Source of the DNA: an uncultured Coriobacteriaceae bacterium
GTDB taxonomy: Bacteria; Actinomycetota; Coriobacteriia; Coriobacteriales; Coriobacteriaceae
DNA: 64,000 nt
Direction of reading: 5' to 3'
Assembly (NCBI GenBank): GCA_944322305.1
Contig: CALUOP010000002.1
Location: 124,001-188,000 of the forward strand
Shown here: positions 24,627-34,353 of the stretch, piece after piece
Layout of the letters: the number at the start of each line of letters is the position of its first letter
How positions within the stretch are numbered: position 1 is the stretch's first letter
Notes under the pieces: model-generated
What the model saw: the letters and a program-made list of their open reading frames with translations, nothing else
The model's database searches: none
Told to the model about the DNA's origin: nothing
Program-made: the position numbers and the translations under genes

Positions 24627-25214
24627 ATGAAACGTCTGTACCTCATGCGTCACGGCGAGACGCTCTTTAACGTGGAGAAGCGCATCCAGGGGTGGTGCGA
24701 CTCTCCGCTGACTGATCATGGCCGTGAGCAGGCGCGCGCCGCCGGGCGTTACCTGCGCGCCCGCGGAGTAACCTTCGACCACGCTTACTGCTCAACGTCC
24801 GAGCGCGCAAGCGACACGCTCGAGCTGGTGCTCGACGCCATGGGTGCCGCGCTGCCGTACGAGCGTCTGCGTGATCTCAAGGAGATGAACTACGGCCGTC
24901 TCGAGGGCTGTCCCGAGTTCCTCAACTGCGCCACGCCCGAGGAGTGCGTGACGTACTACCTGCAGTTTGGCGGCGAGTCATCCGACACCGTGCGCGACCG
25001 CATGCTTGCGGCGCTCACGCAGATCATGGAGCGGCCGGGGCACGAGTGCGTGCTGGCGGTCTCGCACAGCGGCGCCACGTTCAACTTCCTGCGGGCGCTG
25101 CAAGATCCCACCGTGGAGCTGGCCAAGGGTTGGGGCAACGGTACCACCTGCGTCTACCGCTTCGAAGACGGCCGCTTCGCGCTGGAAGAGGTTATCCGCA
25201 AGTTTGACATCTAG
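24627..25214 (+). CDS. Histidine phosphatase (phosphoglycerate-mutase-like)
   Basis: The protein has 195 residues. The catalytic phospho-histidine motif is LYLMRHGETLFN (His9), the second is VLAVSHSGATFNFL. An Asp/Glu general acid is likely in LKEMNYGRLEG. The short length and lack of the mutase insertion indicate a broad phosphatase (PhoE/GpmB type) rather than a glycolytic mutase. The start at 24627 follows GAAGGGGG. It converges on the ABC exporter operon. Confidence 0.93.
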   Translation: MKRLYLMRHGETLFNVEKRIQGWCDSPLTDHGREQARAAGRYLRARGVTFDHAYCSTSERASDTLELVLDAMGAALPYERLRDLKEMNYGRLEGCPEFLNCATPEECVTYYLQFGGESSDTVRDRMLAALTQIMERPGHECVLAVSHSGATFNFLRALQDPTVELAKGWGNGTTCVYRFEDGRFALEEVIRKFDI

Positions 25215-25218
25215 GCAG

Positions 25219-25288
25219 CGGTCGGTCGCTTTGGCGACATCTAACTCGCGGGAAATCGAGAACTACATGTCGCCCGAGCGACCAACTG
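25219..25288. repeat. Mirror-image array, family 2 copy D (minimal)
   Basis: A 22-nt degenerate core (25243-25264, AACTCGCGGG...GAGAACT) has one site on each side: CGGTCGG ending at 25225 and CCAACTG beginning at 25282. Both are 28.5 bp from the core centre, the same distance as in copies A-C. Confidence 0.65.
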
Positions 25289-25301
25289 CCTCAGATCTGG
25301 C

Positions 25302-25344
25302 GCGCTTGCGCCAAATTAAGCGCGGCCTAATTTGGCGCAAGCGC
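25302..25344. terminator. 17-bp perfect hairpin between convergent genes
   Basis: GCGCTTGCGCCAAATTA (25302-25318) pairs perfectly with 25328-25344 around a 9-nt loop. There is no long T-run. It ends 6 bases before the stop of the minus-strand ABC gene, so it probably terminates both transcripts. Confidence 0.6.
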
Positions 25345-25349
25345 CTCCG

Positions 25350-27143
25350 CTACTCCGTCGGGGCGAACTGCGCCTCGTAGATGGCGCGGTAGCGCCCGCC
25401 GGCGTCCAGCAGCTCCTCGTGGGTGCCGCGCTCGGCAATTGTGCCGTCGGCCACCACGCAGATCAGGTCGGCGTCGCGGATCGTAGACAGTCGGTGCGCC
25501 ACCACAAAGCTCGTGCGCCCCTCCATCAGCCGCGCGAACGCGCGCTGTACCAGCAGCTCGGTGCGCGTGTCGATGTTGCTCGTGGCCTCGTCCAGAATCA
25601 GCATCGCCGGCCGCGCCAGCATCACGCGCGCAATGCACAGCAGCTGCCGCTGACCTGCGGAAAGCGAGGTCGACCCGTCCAGCACCGTGTCGTAGCCCTG
25701 AGGCAGGCGGCAGATGAACTCGTCGGCGTAGGCCTCGCGCGCGGCCGCCCGCACCTCTTCGAGCGTGGCGTCGGGACGTCCCATCGCGATGTTCTCGCGC
25801 ACGGTGGCGCGCCGCACCCACGTGTCCTGCAGCACCATGCCCCAGGCGCTGCGCAGGCTCGCGCGCGTCCAGGCGCGCACGTCGCGCCCGTCAACGGACA
25901 CCGAGCCGGCGTTCACGTCGTAAAAGCGCATGAGCAGGTTGATGAGCGTGGTCTTGCCGCAGCCCGTCTCGCCCACCAGCGCGATGCGCTGGCCCGGGCG
26001 CACCGCCAGGTCCACGTCGGAGAGCACCAGGCGGTCGGGCTTGTATCCAAACGCCACGTGCGAAAGCGCCACCGCGCCGCGCGGCTGGGAAAGCACCTCC
26101 GCGTCCGGGGCGTCGGGCTCCTCGACCGGCACGTCGATCAGGCTGAAGAGCCGTCGCGCGCACGCCACGGAGTTCTGCAGCTCGGTCACCACGCCCGAGA
26201 TGTCGTTGAACGGCTTGGCGTACTGGTCGGCGTAGCCCAGAAACGCCGAGAGCCCGCCCACGGTGATGCCGCCCGCCATCGCCACGAACGCGCCGAAGAT
26301 GCCGACGGCGGCGTATACCAGCGCGTTGGCAAAGCGCGTGGTGGGGTTCACCAGCGACGAGAAGAACACCGCCTTGAAGCTCTCCTGCCCCAGCTCGGCG
26401 TCCAGGTTGGCAAAGGTCACGGCAACGTCGTCGGCCATGTCGAAGGTCTCCACGCACGAGATGCCGCCGATCATCTCCTCGGTAAGGGCGGTGAGCTCGC
26501 CGCGCAAGCGCGTCTGGCCGGTGAAGTGTCTGGCGCTGTGGGTGGCGATGAAGCGCGCCGTGAAGATGGAGATGGGCGTGAGCAGCGCCACCACGGCGGC
26601 GATGGAGGGGTTCAGCGCAAACATGAACCCCAGCGTCACCACGATGGTGAGCAGCCCCGTGGGCAGCTGCTGAAAGGCCATGAGCATGCCGTTAGTGAGC
26701 TGGTCGGCGTCGGTGACGATGCGGCTCACCAGGTCACCGTGGCCGTGGCTATCTATATAAGAGAGCGGGAGCCTTTGCAGGTGGCTGAACGCGCGCTCGC
26801 GCAGGTCGCGCACCGCGTCAAAGGCCAGGCGGTTGGTGAGCGCCGTGAGCCCCCACTGCGTGACGGCTGTGAACGCCAGCGTGAGGCCGATAAGCGCGAG
26901 CTTGCGCGCCAGCCCCTCAAAGTCCACCTGGCCCGGGCCCACCACGCAGTCGACCGCCTGCCCGGCGAGCACCGGCAAAAGCAGCGTGCCCACCACCACG
27001 GCCACGGCGAGAACCGCGGACGCCGCCACGGCCGCGGGGCGCCCGGCAAACAGCGCCATCATGCGGCGCACGGTGGCGTCTTTGGCCTGGTTGCGGCGCG
27101 CGCCTTCCTGCGCGCGCGTTGCCGCTCCGTTCGTGCCGCTCAT
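25350..27143 (-). CDS. ABC exporter, second half-transporter (TMD-NBD)
   Basis: The protein has 597 residues: an ABC type I exporter transmembrane domain (about 30-330) and a nucleotide-binding domain (about 355-597). Walker A is GETGCGKTTL, signature LSAGQRQ, Walker B MLILDEATSNID with the catalytic glutamate, and the H-loop VVAHRLSTI. The start at 27143 overlaps the stop of the upstream gene by 4 bases, so translation is coupled. Together they form an MdlAB/BmrCD-like heterodimeric exporter for drugs, lipids or peptides. Confidence 0.95.
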   Translation of the reverse strand: MSGTNGAATRAQEGARRNQAKDATVRRMMALFAGRPAAVAASAVLAVAVVVGTLLLPVLAGQAVDCVVGPGQVDFEGLARKLALIGLTLAFTAVTQWGLTALTNRLAFDAVRDLRERAFSHLQRLPLSYIDSHGHGDLVSRIVTDADQLTNGMLMAFQQLPTGLLTIVVTLGFMFALNPSIAAVVALLTPISIFTARFIATHSARHFTGQTRLRGELTALTEEMIGGISCVETFDMADDVAVTFANLDAELGQESFKAVFFSSLVNPTTRFANALVYAAVGIFGAFVAMAGGITVGGLSAFLGYADQYAKPFNDISGVVTELQNSVACARRLFSLIDVPVEEPDAPDAEVLSQPRGAVALSHVAFGYKPDRLVLSDVDLAVRPGQRIALVGETGCGKTTLINLLMRFYDVNAGSVSVDGRDVRAWTRASLRSAWGMVLQDTWVRRATVRENIAMGRPDATLEEVRAAAREAYADEFICRLPQGYDTVLDGSTSLSAGQRQLLCIARVMLARPAMLILDEATSNIDTRTELLVQRAFARLMEGRTSFVVAHRLSTIRDADLICVVADGTIAERGTHEELLDAGGRYRAIYEAQFAPTE

Positions 27144-28870
27144 CGCGCCACCTCCTCTTCGGTCAGCTGGCTTGCGCAGATCTCCTGGTACACCGGGCAG
27201 CTCGCCAGCAGCTCCTCGTGCGTGCCCAGGCCAACCTGGCGCCCGCCGTCCAGCACGAGGATCTGGTCGGCCTGGCGCACCGCCGTGACGCGCTGCGAGA
27301 TGGTGATGACGGCGGTGTTCGCGCAGTCGCGGTGGATGGCACGGCGCAGGGCCGCGTCGGTGGCGAAGTCGAGCGCCGAGGACGCGTCGTCAAGCACGAG
27401 CACCCGCGGCCGGCGCGCCAGCGTGCGCGCTATGGCCAGGCGCTGCCGCTGCCCGCCCGAGAAGTTGCGTCCGAACTGGTCGACGCCGGCACTGAGGCCG
27501 CCCTCCTTGCCCGCCACGACGCCGGCGGCCTGGGCGGTTGCCAGCGCCGCGGCCATGTCCTTCTCGCCCGCGTCGGAGTTGCCCCAGCGCAGGTTGGAGG
27601 CAACGGTGCCCGAGAACAGCACGGTGCCCTGCTCCACCAGCGAAACGGCGCGCCTGAGCGAGCGCCGCGTGAGCGTGCGCACGTCTGAGCCTCCCACGCG
27701 CACCACGCCCGCGGTGACGTCGTAAAAGCGCATCACCAGGTTGGCCAGCGTGGTCTTGCCCGAGCCCGTGCCGCCGATGACGCCGAGGGTGGCGCCCGGC
27801 TCAAGCGAGAAGCTCACGCTGTCCAGCGCGTTGCCGGCGGCGCCCGGGTAGGCGAAGCTCACGTTTTCGAAGGCCACCGCCGGCGCACCCGGCGCAAACG
27901 CGGCCTGCTGCGTGCCGTCCTTCATGGACGGGGTGGTGGCGAAGATCTCGTTGATGCGCTTGGCGCAGGCCGAGGCCTTGGAGAGCAGCACGATGAGGTT
28001 CGAGAGCTTGAGCAGCTCGCCCAGCGCCTGGCTCACGTAGCTCACGAGCGCCACGAGCTGGCCCTGCGTGAGGTTGCCCACGTTCACCTGGAAGCCGCCG
28101 AACCACAGCAACGCGATGAGGCCGCAGTTGATGGCGGTGTAGGTGAGCGGGTTGATGAGCGCGGAGAGGTCGCCGGTTGAAACCTGGCGGCGCGCCACGG
28201 TTCCCGCGGCCTGGGCAAAGCCCGCGCGCTCGGCGTCCTCGCGGCGGAAGGCGCGCAGCACGCGCACGCCCTCGAGGTTCTCAGACGTCTTGAGCAGCAC
28301 GTCGTCCAGGCCGCGCTGGATGGCGCGGTAGCGCTCGGTGGTGAGCCGCATGAAGGTGAGCACGATCGCCATAGAGACGATAACCGCCACCAAAAGCGTC
28401 GCGCCCTCTACGCCGTCTACGATAAAGGCGGCCACCACGGTGCCGAAGGTGACCATGGGGGAGCGCAGGATGAGGCGGAAGAACATGTTGAGGCCGTCTT
28501 GGACCTGCTGGGAGTCGTTGGTGATGCGCGTGACGAGCGTGGCGCGGCCGATGCGGTCAACGTCCTCGCGGGAGAGGCTGAGCACGTGGCGGAAAAGGTC
28601 GTCGCGCAGCGCCGTGCCGAAGGCGGCGGCCAGCTTCGAGCTGAAGTACTGGGCGATAACCGCCACCACCCACGCGAAGACCCCCATGGCCACGAGCACC
28701 GCGCCGTGCGCGAGCACATAGGGGCCGTCGCCCTTGGCAATCCCCACGTCGATGACCTGGGCCATCACCAGGGGAACGATGAGCTGGAGCAGCGCCTCCA
28801 GCATCTTGAACAGCGGGGCCAGCACGCACTCGGCGTAGCGGCCGGCCAGATAGCGTCTCAGCTTGAACAT
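27140..28870 (-). CDS. ABC exporter, first half-transporter (degenerate catalytic site)
   Basis: The protein has 576 residues from the start at 28870 (MFKLRRYLAGRYAEC), which fits the family's usual N-terminus; a GTG at 28903 with its own GAGGT site is an alternative start. It holds TMD (about 15-310) and NBD (about 345-576): Walker A GGTGSGKTTL, signature FSGGQRQRL, Walker B LVLDDASSALD, where Asp replaces the catalytic Glu. Its H-loop reads VITISQRVTAV without His. A degenerate site in one partner is standard in heterodimeric exporters; the downstream gene supplies the active one. Confidence 0.94.
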   Translation of the reverse strand: MFKLRRYLAGRYAECVLAPLFKMLEALLQLIVPLVMAQVIDVGIAKGDGPYVLAHGAVLVAMGVFAWVVAVIAQYFSSKLAAAFGTALRDDLFRHVLSLSREDVDRIGRATLVTRITNDSQQVQDGLNMFFRLILRSPMVTFGTVVAAFIVDGVEGATLLVAVIVSMAIVLTFMRLTTERYRAIQRGLDDVLLKTSENLEGVRVLRAFRREDAERAGFAQAAGTVARRQVSTGDLSALINPLTYTAINCGLIALLWFGGFQVNVGNLTQGQLVALVSYVSQALGELLKLSNLIVLLSKASACAKRINEIFATTPSMKDGTQQAAFAPGAPAVAFENVSFAYPGAAGNALDSVSFSLEPGATLGVIGGTGSGKTTLANLVMRFYDVTAGVVRVGGSDVRTLTRRSLRRAVSLVEQGTVLFSGTVASNLRWGNSDAGEKDMAAALATAQAAGVVAGKEGGLSAGVDQFGRNFSGGQRQRLAIARTLARRPRVLVLDDASSALDFATDAALRRAIHRDCANTAVITISQRVTAVRQADQILVLDGGRQVGLGTHEELLASCPVYQEICASQLTEEEVAR

Positions 28871-28990
28871 GCGACTCCCGTCTGCGGCGGTCTGCGACGT
28901 CACGCCGCGACCTCAGGGTATCCCGTGCAATTTTACGTCGGGCGTTCGCGGGGTCACAACATCTAAACCGACCGACGCGAGACCCATTAC

Positions 28991-29038
28991 CTAAGTCGCT
29001 ATTCTCGCACTGAGAAAATCTTATATAAGTAGACTTAG
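28991..29038. promoter_or_regulatory. Inverted repeat CTAAGTC...GACTTAG upstream of clpB
   Basis: The arms at 28991-28997 and 29032-29038 flank an AT-rich segment containing TATATAAG. It is 120 bases upstream of clpB. No HAIR or CIRCE heat-shock operator was seen; this dyad may serve instead, or may belong to the divergent ABC exporter. Confidence 0.35.
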
Positions 29039-29159
29039 ATTGTTGGTATAAACCAGATACAAAGCGGTAACAATATCCTTCGAACAGACGAAGCCGCCCC
29101 GGAGGGCGGAGCGCGCCGAAACCTCGCGGGGGCTCGGCGCGGTAGGGAGAGGTGATCTC

Positions 29160-31802
<2,643 letters not shown>

Positions 31803-31841
31803 GCGCCGATCCGAGCGCTTAGGTGCCCGGTATTGACGAGG

Positions 31842-31876
31842 GCGCGCACCGGTTTTGCGCCGGTGCGCGCCTTTTT
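31842..31876 (+). terminator. Intrinsic terminator of clpB
   Basis: GGCGCGCACCG (31842-31852) pairs with CGGTGCGCGCC (31861-31871), followed by TTTTT. Confidence 0.9.
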
Positions 31877-31909
31877 GCGTGCAAAACGGGGTGTAAGGGG
31901 GCGTCTTGG

Positions 31910-32035
31910 AAAAATGGATGTGGTTTTGCGGGGGTATCCGAAGTAGAGCGAAAAACGGCAAGCCGTCTACCTGGTATTTTGTTAACCGATGGAACGCTGC
32001 TACTTTGAGTGGGCGGGATAAACCACATCCATTTT
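31910..32035. repeat. 126-bp dyad element, copy 2
   Basis: AAAAATGGATGTGGTTTTG at the left edge is mirrored at the right edge, with AGTAG blocks at the same inner offset as copy 1 (12700-12826). The central GTCTAC..CTGG and TTTTGTTAACCGATGG also match copy 1. With the clpB terminator it accounts for the 306-base gap 31803-32108. Confidence 0.8.
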
Positions 32036-32108
32036 CAGTTTTGGGCCGTTGCGGGCGTCCTTGCGCTTGCGATTTGAGGTGAACGGTCGCGGTTTGCCGC
32101 GATTTTAA

Positions 32109-32594
32109 CTATGCCGGGTAGTTCAGATGGGCCTCGTCAGCGTGCTCTAGGGTCTGGGTGAGGTAGCGGCGCGCCCACCACTGCGCGGCCGGCAGGTTCT
32201 GGTCGAGGTAGTTGCCGCATTCGGCTGGCGCGGCGCCGGGGATCTCGCCTTCAAAGCCCGCGACGAACGAGAACATGTCCCGCACAAGCGGCAGAACCTC
32301 CTGCGACGTGCACGATCCGAACACGATGAGGTAGAACCCGGTGCGGCAGCCCATGGGTCCAAAGTACACGATGCGCTCAGCCCAGACAGGGTGGTTGCGC
32401 AGGAACGTGGCCCCCAGGTGCTCGATGGTGTGGACCTCGGCGGTGTTCATCACCGGTTCGCGGTTGGGCGCGGTCAGGCGCAGGTCGAAGGTGGTGACAA
32501 CCGCGCCGGTGGTGGGGTCTTGGTCCACGCGCGAAACGTACACGCCCGGCTCGAGCGTCAGGTGGTTTACGGTGAAGCTGGCGATCTTGTCCAT
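32109..32594 (-). CDS. luxS: S-ribosylhomocysteine lyase (LuxS)
   Basis: The protein has 161 residues. The metal site is HTIEHL (His55, His59) with Cys126 in PAECGNY; Cys83 (GPMGCRTGFYL) and Glu58 are catalytic. It splits S-ribosylhomocysteine to homocysteine and the autoinducer-2 precursor in the methyl cycle. It begins at 32594. It is transcribed alone; no pfs or metE/metH is in the window. Identification is secure from the motif set and length. Confidence 0.97.
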   Translation of the reverse strand: MDKIASFTVNHLTLEPGVYVSRVDQDPTTGAVVTTFDLRLTAPNREPVMNTAEVHTIEHLGATFLRNHPVWAERIVYFGPMGCRTGFYLIVFGSCTSQEVLPLVRDMFSFVAGFEGEIPGAAPAECGNYLDQNLPAAQWWARRYLTQTLEHADEAHLNYPA

Positions 32595-32786
32595 GGGTGC
32601 TCCTATCGTTATGTTGTTGCATCTTCTTGGGTGCGTCGCGGATGTGGTTCCGCTCTGTGGTTTTGCGTGGCAATCGCGGGCGCTTCCATTGTATCCTGCA
32701 TGGTGGGCCGAGGGCCCTGCGGGAAATAACGCGAGGCGGCGTGAGGTGCCGCTTGTGGGACAGCGGCAAGAAGGGGAGCGGCTTAC

Positions 32787-32960
32787 ATGGAAACTCAGCA
32801 GAGCAAGGCAACGGCAAAGCCCCAGCGCACGGCGGGCGAGAAAAGCCCCTACGAGCGCGAGTTCATTCGCGCGGAGAACGAGGACGACGACGGCTACGAC
32901 CCCTATTCCGACCGTCGTCCCGAGCCCGAGCCGCTGTTCGAGCGCGATCCCTGGGGTTAG
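32787..32960 (+). CDS. Small acidic protein of unknown function
   Basis: The ATG at 32787 follows AAGGGGAG and opens a frame of 57 codons. The predicted peptide is strongly charged: METQQSKATAKPQRTAGEKS, then YEREFIRAENEDDDGYDPY and a C-terminus RRPEPEPLFERDPWG. It lacks membrane segments and looks disordered. It lies between luxS (divergent) and tRNA-Arg. The good ribosome site and the contrast with surrounding sequence favour a real gene. Not recognised. Confidence 0.55.
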   Translation: METQQSKATAKPQRTAGEKSPYEREFIRAENEDDDGYDPYSDRRPEPEPLFERDPWG

Positions 32961-33005
32961 CCGCGGCGACGCTGGGGCGGTGGTGCGGCAAACGGTGCCG
33001 TCCCG

Positions 33006-33014
33006 TGGTACAAT
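33006..33014 (+). promoter_or_regulatory. Extended -10 promoter of tRNA-Arg
   Basis: TG-G-TACAAT lies 14 bases before the tRNA start. No clear -35. Confidence 0.6.
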
Positions 33015-33027
33015 GACCGATGCGCAA

Positions 33028-33103
33028 GCCTCCGTAGCTCAGGGGATAGAGCACCGCTCTCCTAAAGCGGGTGTCGATGGTTCGAATCCATTCGGGGGCA
33101 CCA
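33028..33103 (+). tRNA. tRNA-Arg (anticodon CCT)
   Basis: The acceptor stem GCCTCCG pairs with CGGGGGC; the anticodon loop is CTCCTAA, reading AGG; the T-loop is GGTTCGAATCC. CCA is encoded at 33101-33103. A duplicated 3' end lies 130 bases downstream. Confidence 0.95.
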
Positions 33104-33112
33104 GCACTTTTA

Positions 33113-33140
33113 GCGGCGTCGCATCAGCGGCGCCGTTTTT
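33113..33140 (+). terminator. Terminator of tRNA-Arg
   Basis: GCGGCG at 33113-33118 pairs with CGCCG at 33131-33135 before TTTTT. The same unit recurs at about 33247-33262. Confidence 0.65.
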
Positions 33141-33198
33141 GCTTCGCTGGCGTTGCCGATGGATTAGGGCCATCGACGCCCGCGTCACCATGCTCCTT

Positions 33199-33266
33199 GC
33201 GGGTGTCGTCTTCGAATCCATTCGGGGCAGGCATTTTTTGTCGCATCAGCGGCGCCGTTTTTGCTT
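33199..33266 (+). pseudogene. Duplicated 3' end of tRNA-Arg with its terminator
   Basis: The segment repeats GCGGGTGTCG..TTCGAATCCATTCGGGG from the tRNA (33067 on) with small deletions, then GTCGCATCAGCGGCGCCG and TTTTT of its terminator. It lacks a 5' half and cannot be a tRNA. This is how tRNA 3' ends look when they serve as attachment sites, though a simple local duplication is equally possible. It covers most of the gap to 33357. Confidence 0.75.
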
Positions 33267-33313
33267 TCCGCCCGCACGGCCCACTCGCCGGAGCATCGCC
33301 TGTGCAGCGTGTT

Positions 33314-33346
33314 AGAATCAATGATAGCATTGGAATCAATGATTCT
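33314..33346. promoter_or_regulatory. Operator and promoter of the toxin-antitoxin pair
   Basis: AGAATCAATGAT (33314-33325) and ATCAATGATTCT (33335-33346) form a dyad with one mismatch. It overlaps the extended -10 TG-T-TAGAAT at 33310-33318, so binding would block transcription. Autorepression by the antitoxin is the usual scheme. Confidence 0.65.
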
Positions 33347-33357
33347 GGAGGCGCCGC

Positions 33358-33639
33358 ATGGTCACGATGATGAGCACGAAGCTCACGAAGGGCGGGCAGA
33401 CGACCGTTCCCAAGGAGGTACGCACGGCGCTCGGCATCGCCGACGGAGCGCGCGTGTACTGGTCGTTCGACGGCCGCCGCGCCTGGGTGTCCGCGACGCC
33501 TACCGACCCTCTCGAGGTGACGGGCGAGGAGGACTTCTACGCCCGGCTCGCCGAGGCCGAGGAGGCGCGGGCTGCCGGCCGCGTGAGGGACGCCCGGGCG
33601 GTGTCCGCCGAGCTGAGGGCGAGGTACCGCCTTGCCTAG
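33358..33639 (+). CDS. AbrB/SpoVT-type antitoxin
   Basis: The protein has 93 residues. Its N-terminal swapped-hairpin DNA-binding domain reads STKLTKGGQTTVPKEVRTAL then GIADGARVYWSFDGRRAWV. The C-terminal helix (EDFYARLAEAEEARAAGRV) would wrap the toxin. GGAGGC lies before the ATG at 33358. The stop overlaps the toxin gene by 8 bases. AbrB/MazE antitoxins usually accompany MazF or PIN toxins; here the partner is of the RelE/ParE type. Confidence 0.88.
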   Translation: MVTMMSTKLTKGGQTTVPKEVRTALGIADGARVYWSFDGRRAWVSATPTDPLEVTGEEDFYARLAEAEEARAAGRVRDARAVSAELRARYRLA

Positions 33640-33949
33640 CTTCGTCGTCGAGACGACGAAGCCGTTCGACGACGATCTCGGCGCCGCCGCCTCGTGGAGG
33701 CTCGCCAACGTTGGGCCGTCGAGCGTCGACCGGCTTCTCGACGCCTACGACGCGCTCGTCGCCGCCATCGGCGAGTTCCCGCTCATGGCGGGAAGCGTGG
33801 AGGGCACCCCTTACCGCTGGAGGGCGCTCGAGCGCTACGCTGCCGTATACGTCGTCGACGAGGACGCGCGCACGGTGACGCTCATGCGACTCTTCCACAT
33901 GTCTGCCGACTGGCGGGCTCGCCTGCTCGCCGGCGCCGCCGAGGGGTGA
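33632..33949 (+). CDS. RelE/ParE-family toxin
   Basis: The protein has 105 residues and probably starts at TTG 33632, after GAGG. The family pattern is seen in FPLMAGSVEGTPYRWRALER, YAAVYVVDEDARTVTLMRLF and HMSADWRARLLAG, which gives the late strands and C-terminal basic residues typical of RelE/ParE. RelE members cleave mRNA on the ribosome and ParE members poison gyrase; the sequence does not decide. It is coupled to the upstream antitoxin gene. Confidence 0.85.
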   Translation: MPSFVVETTKPFDDDLGAAASWRLANVGPSSVDRLLDAYDALVAAIGEFPLMAGSVEGTPYRWRALERYAAVYVVDEDARTVTLMRLFHMSADWRARLLAGAAEG

Positions 33950-33954
33950 TCCCG

Positions 33955-34353
33955 GCGAGAAGACTGGAAGCGCTTCAAGTTGTCCTTGACATACGAGCTG
34001 ATCTCGCGCGACATACGAGACACCGGTGCATCGTGGTCGCCGTGGAGCCCTTTCTTCTTGAAGAGAAAGGCGCGGAAGCCGATCGGCACGTGCCGCGGGA
34101 AGTTGAAGAGCGTGCGGAAAGTCTCCTGAGTTCGTCGATGTCCAGCGCGGCGTAGTTTGCTTCGCGGCAGATGAGTGGCCCCGTGTGGATGGCGTGCCCC
34201 GCGGGCAATCTCACTCGACGACTTGCCTGGCTGGGTAATCAATCGATATGGATTCAGTCTATGCAGCACGAGGGCGATGATGTAGTACCGGGCATGCGGC
34301 TCGTACACCCCGAAGTCGCCGCTCTCATCGGTGAGGATGTCCAGTTCCCGCAC
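33955..34353 (-). pseudogene. Frameshifted DUF3800 gene remnant
   Basis: The N-terminus MRELDILTDESGDFGVYEPHARYYIIALVLH is the DUF3800 start, with the characteristic DESGDFG. The family motif HTGPLICREANYAALDIDELRR continues in another frame (about 34150-34200), and FNFPRHVPIGFRAFLFKKK is back in the first. The 3' end is missing: it stops at the end of the toxin gene. At least two frameshifts and a truncation make it non-functional. DUF3800 proteins are nuclease-like and often ride on mobile elements. Confidence 0.75.

Noticed and set aside
25332-27725. A 797-codon plus-strand frame opposite the ABC exporter
   Set aside because: Antisense shadow; both exporter proteins have complete ATPase motifs on the minus strand.
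33199-33266. A second tRNA gene
   Set aside because: Only the 3' third and terminator are present; no acceptor 5' strand, D-arm or anticodon arm.
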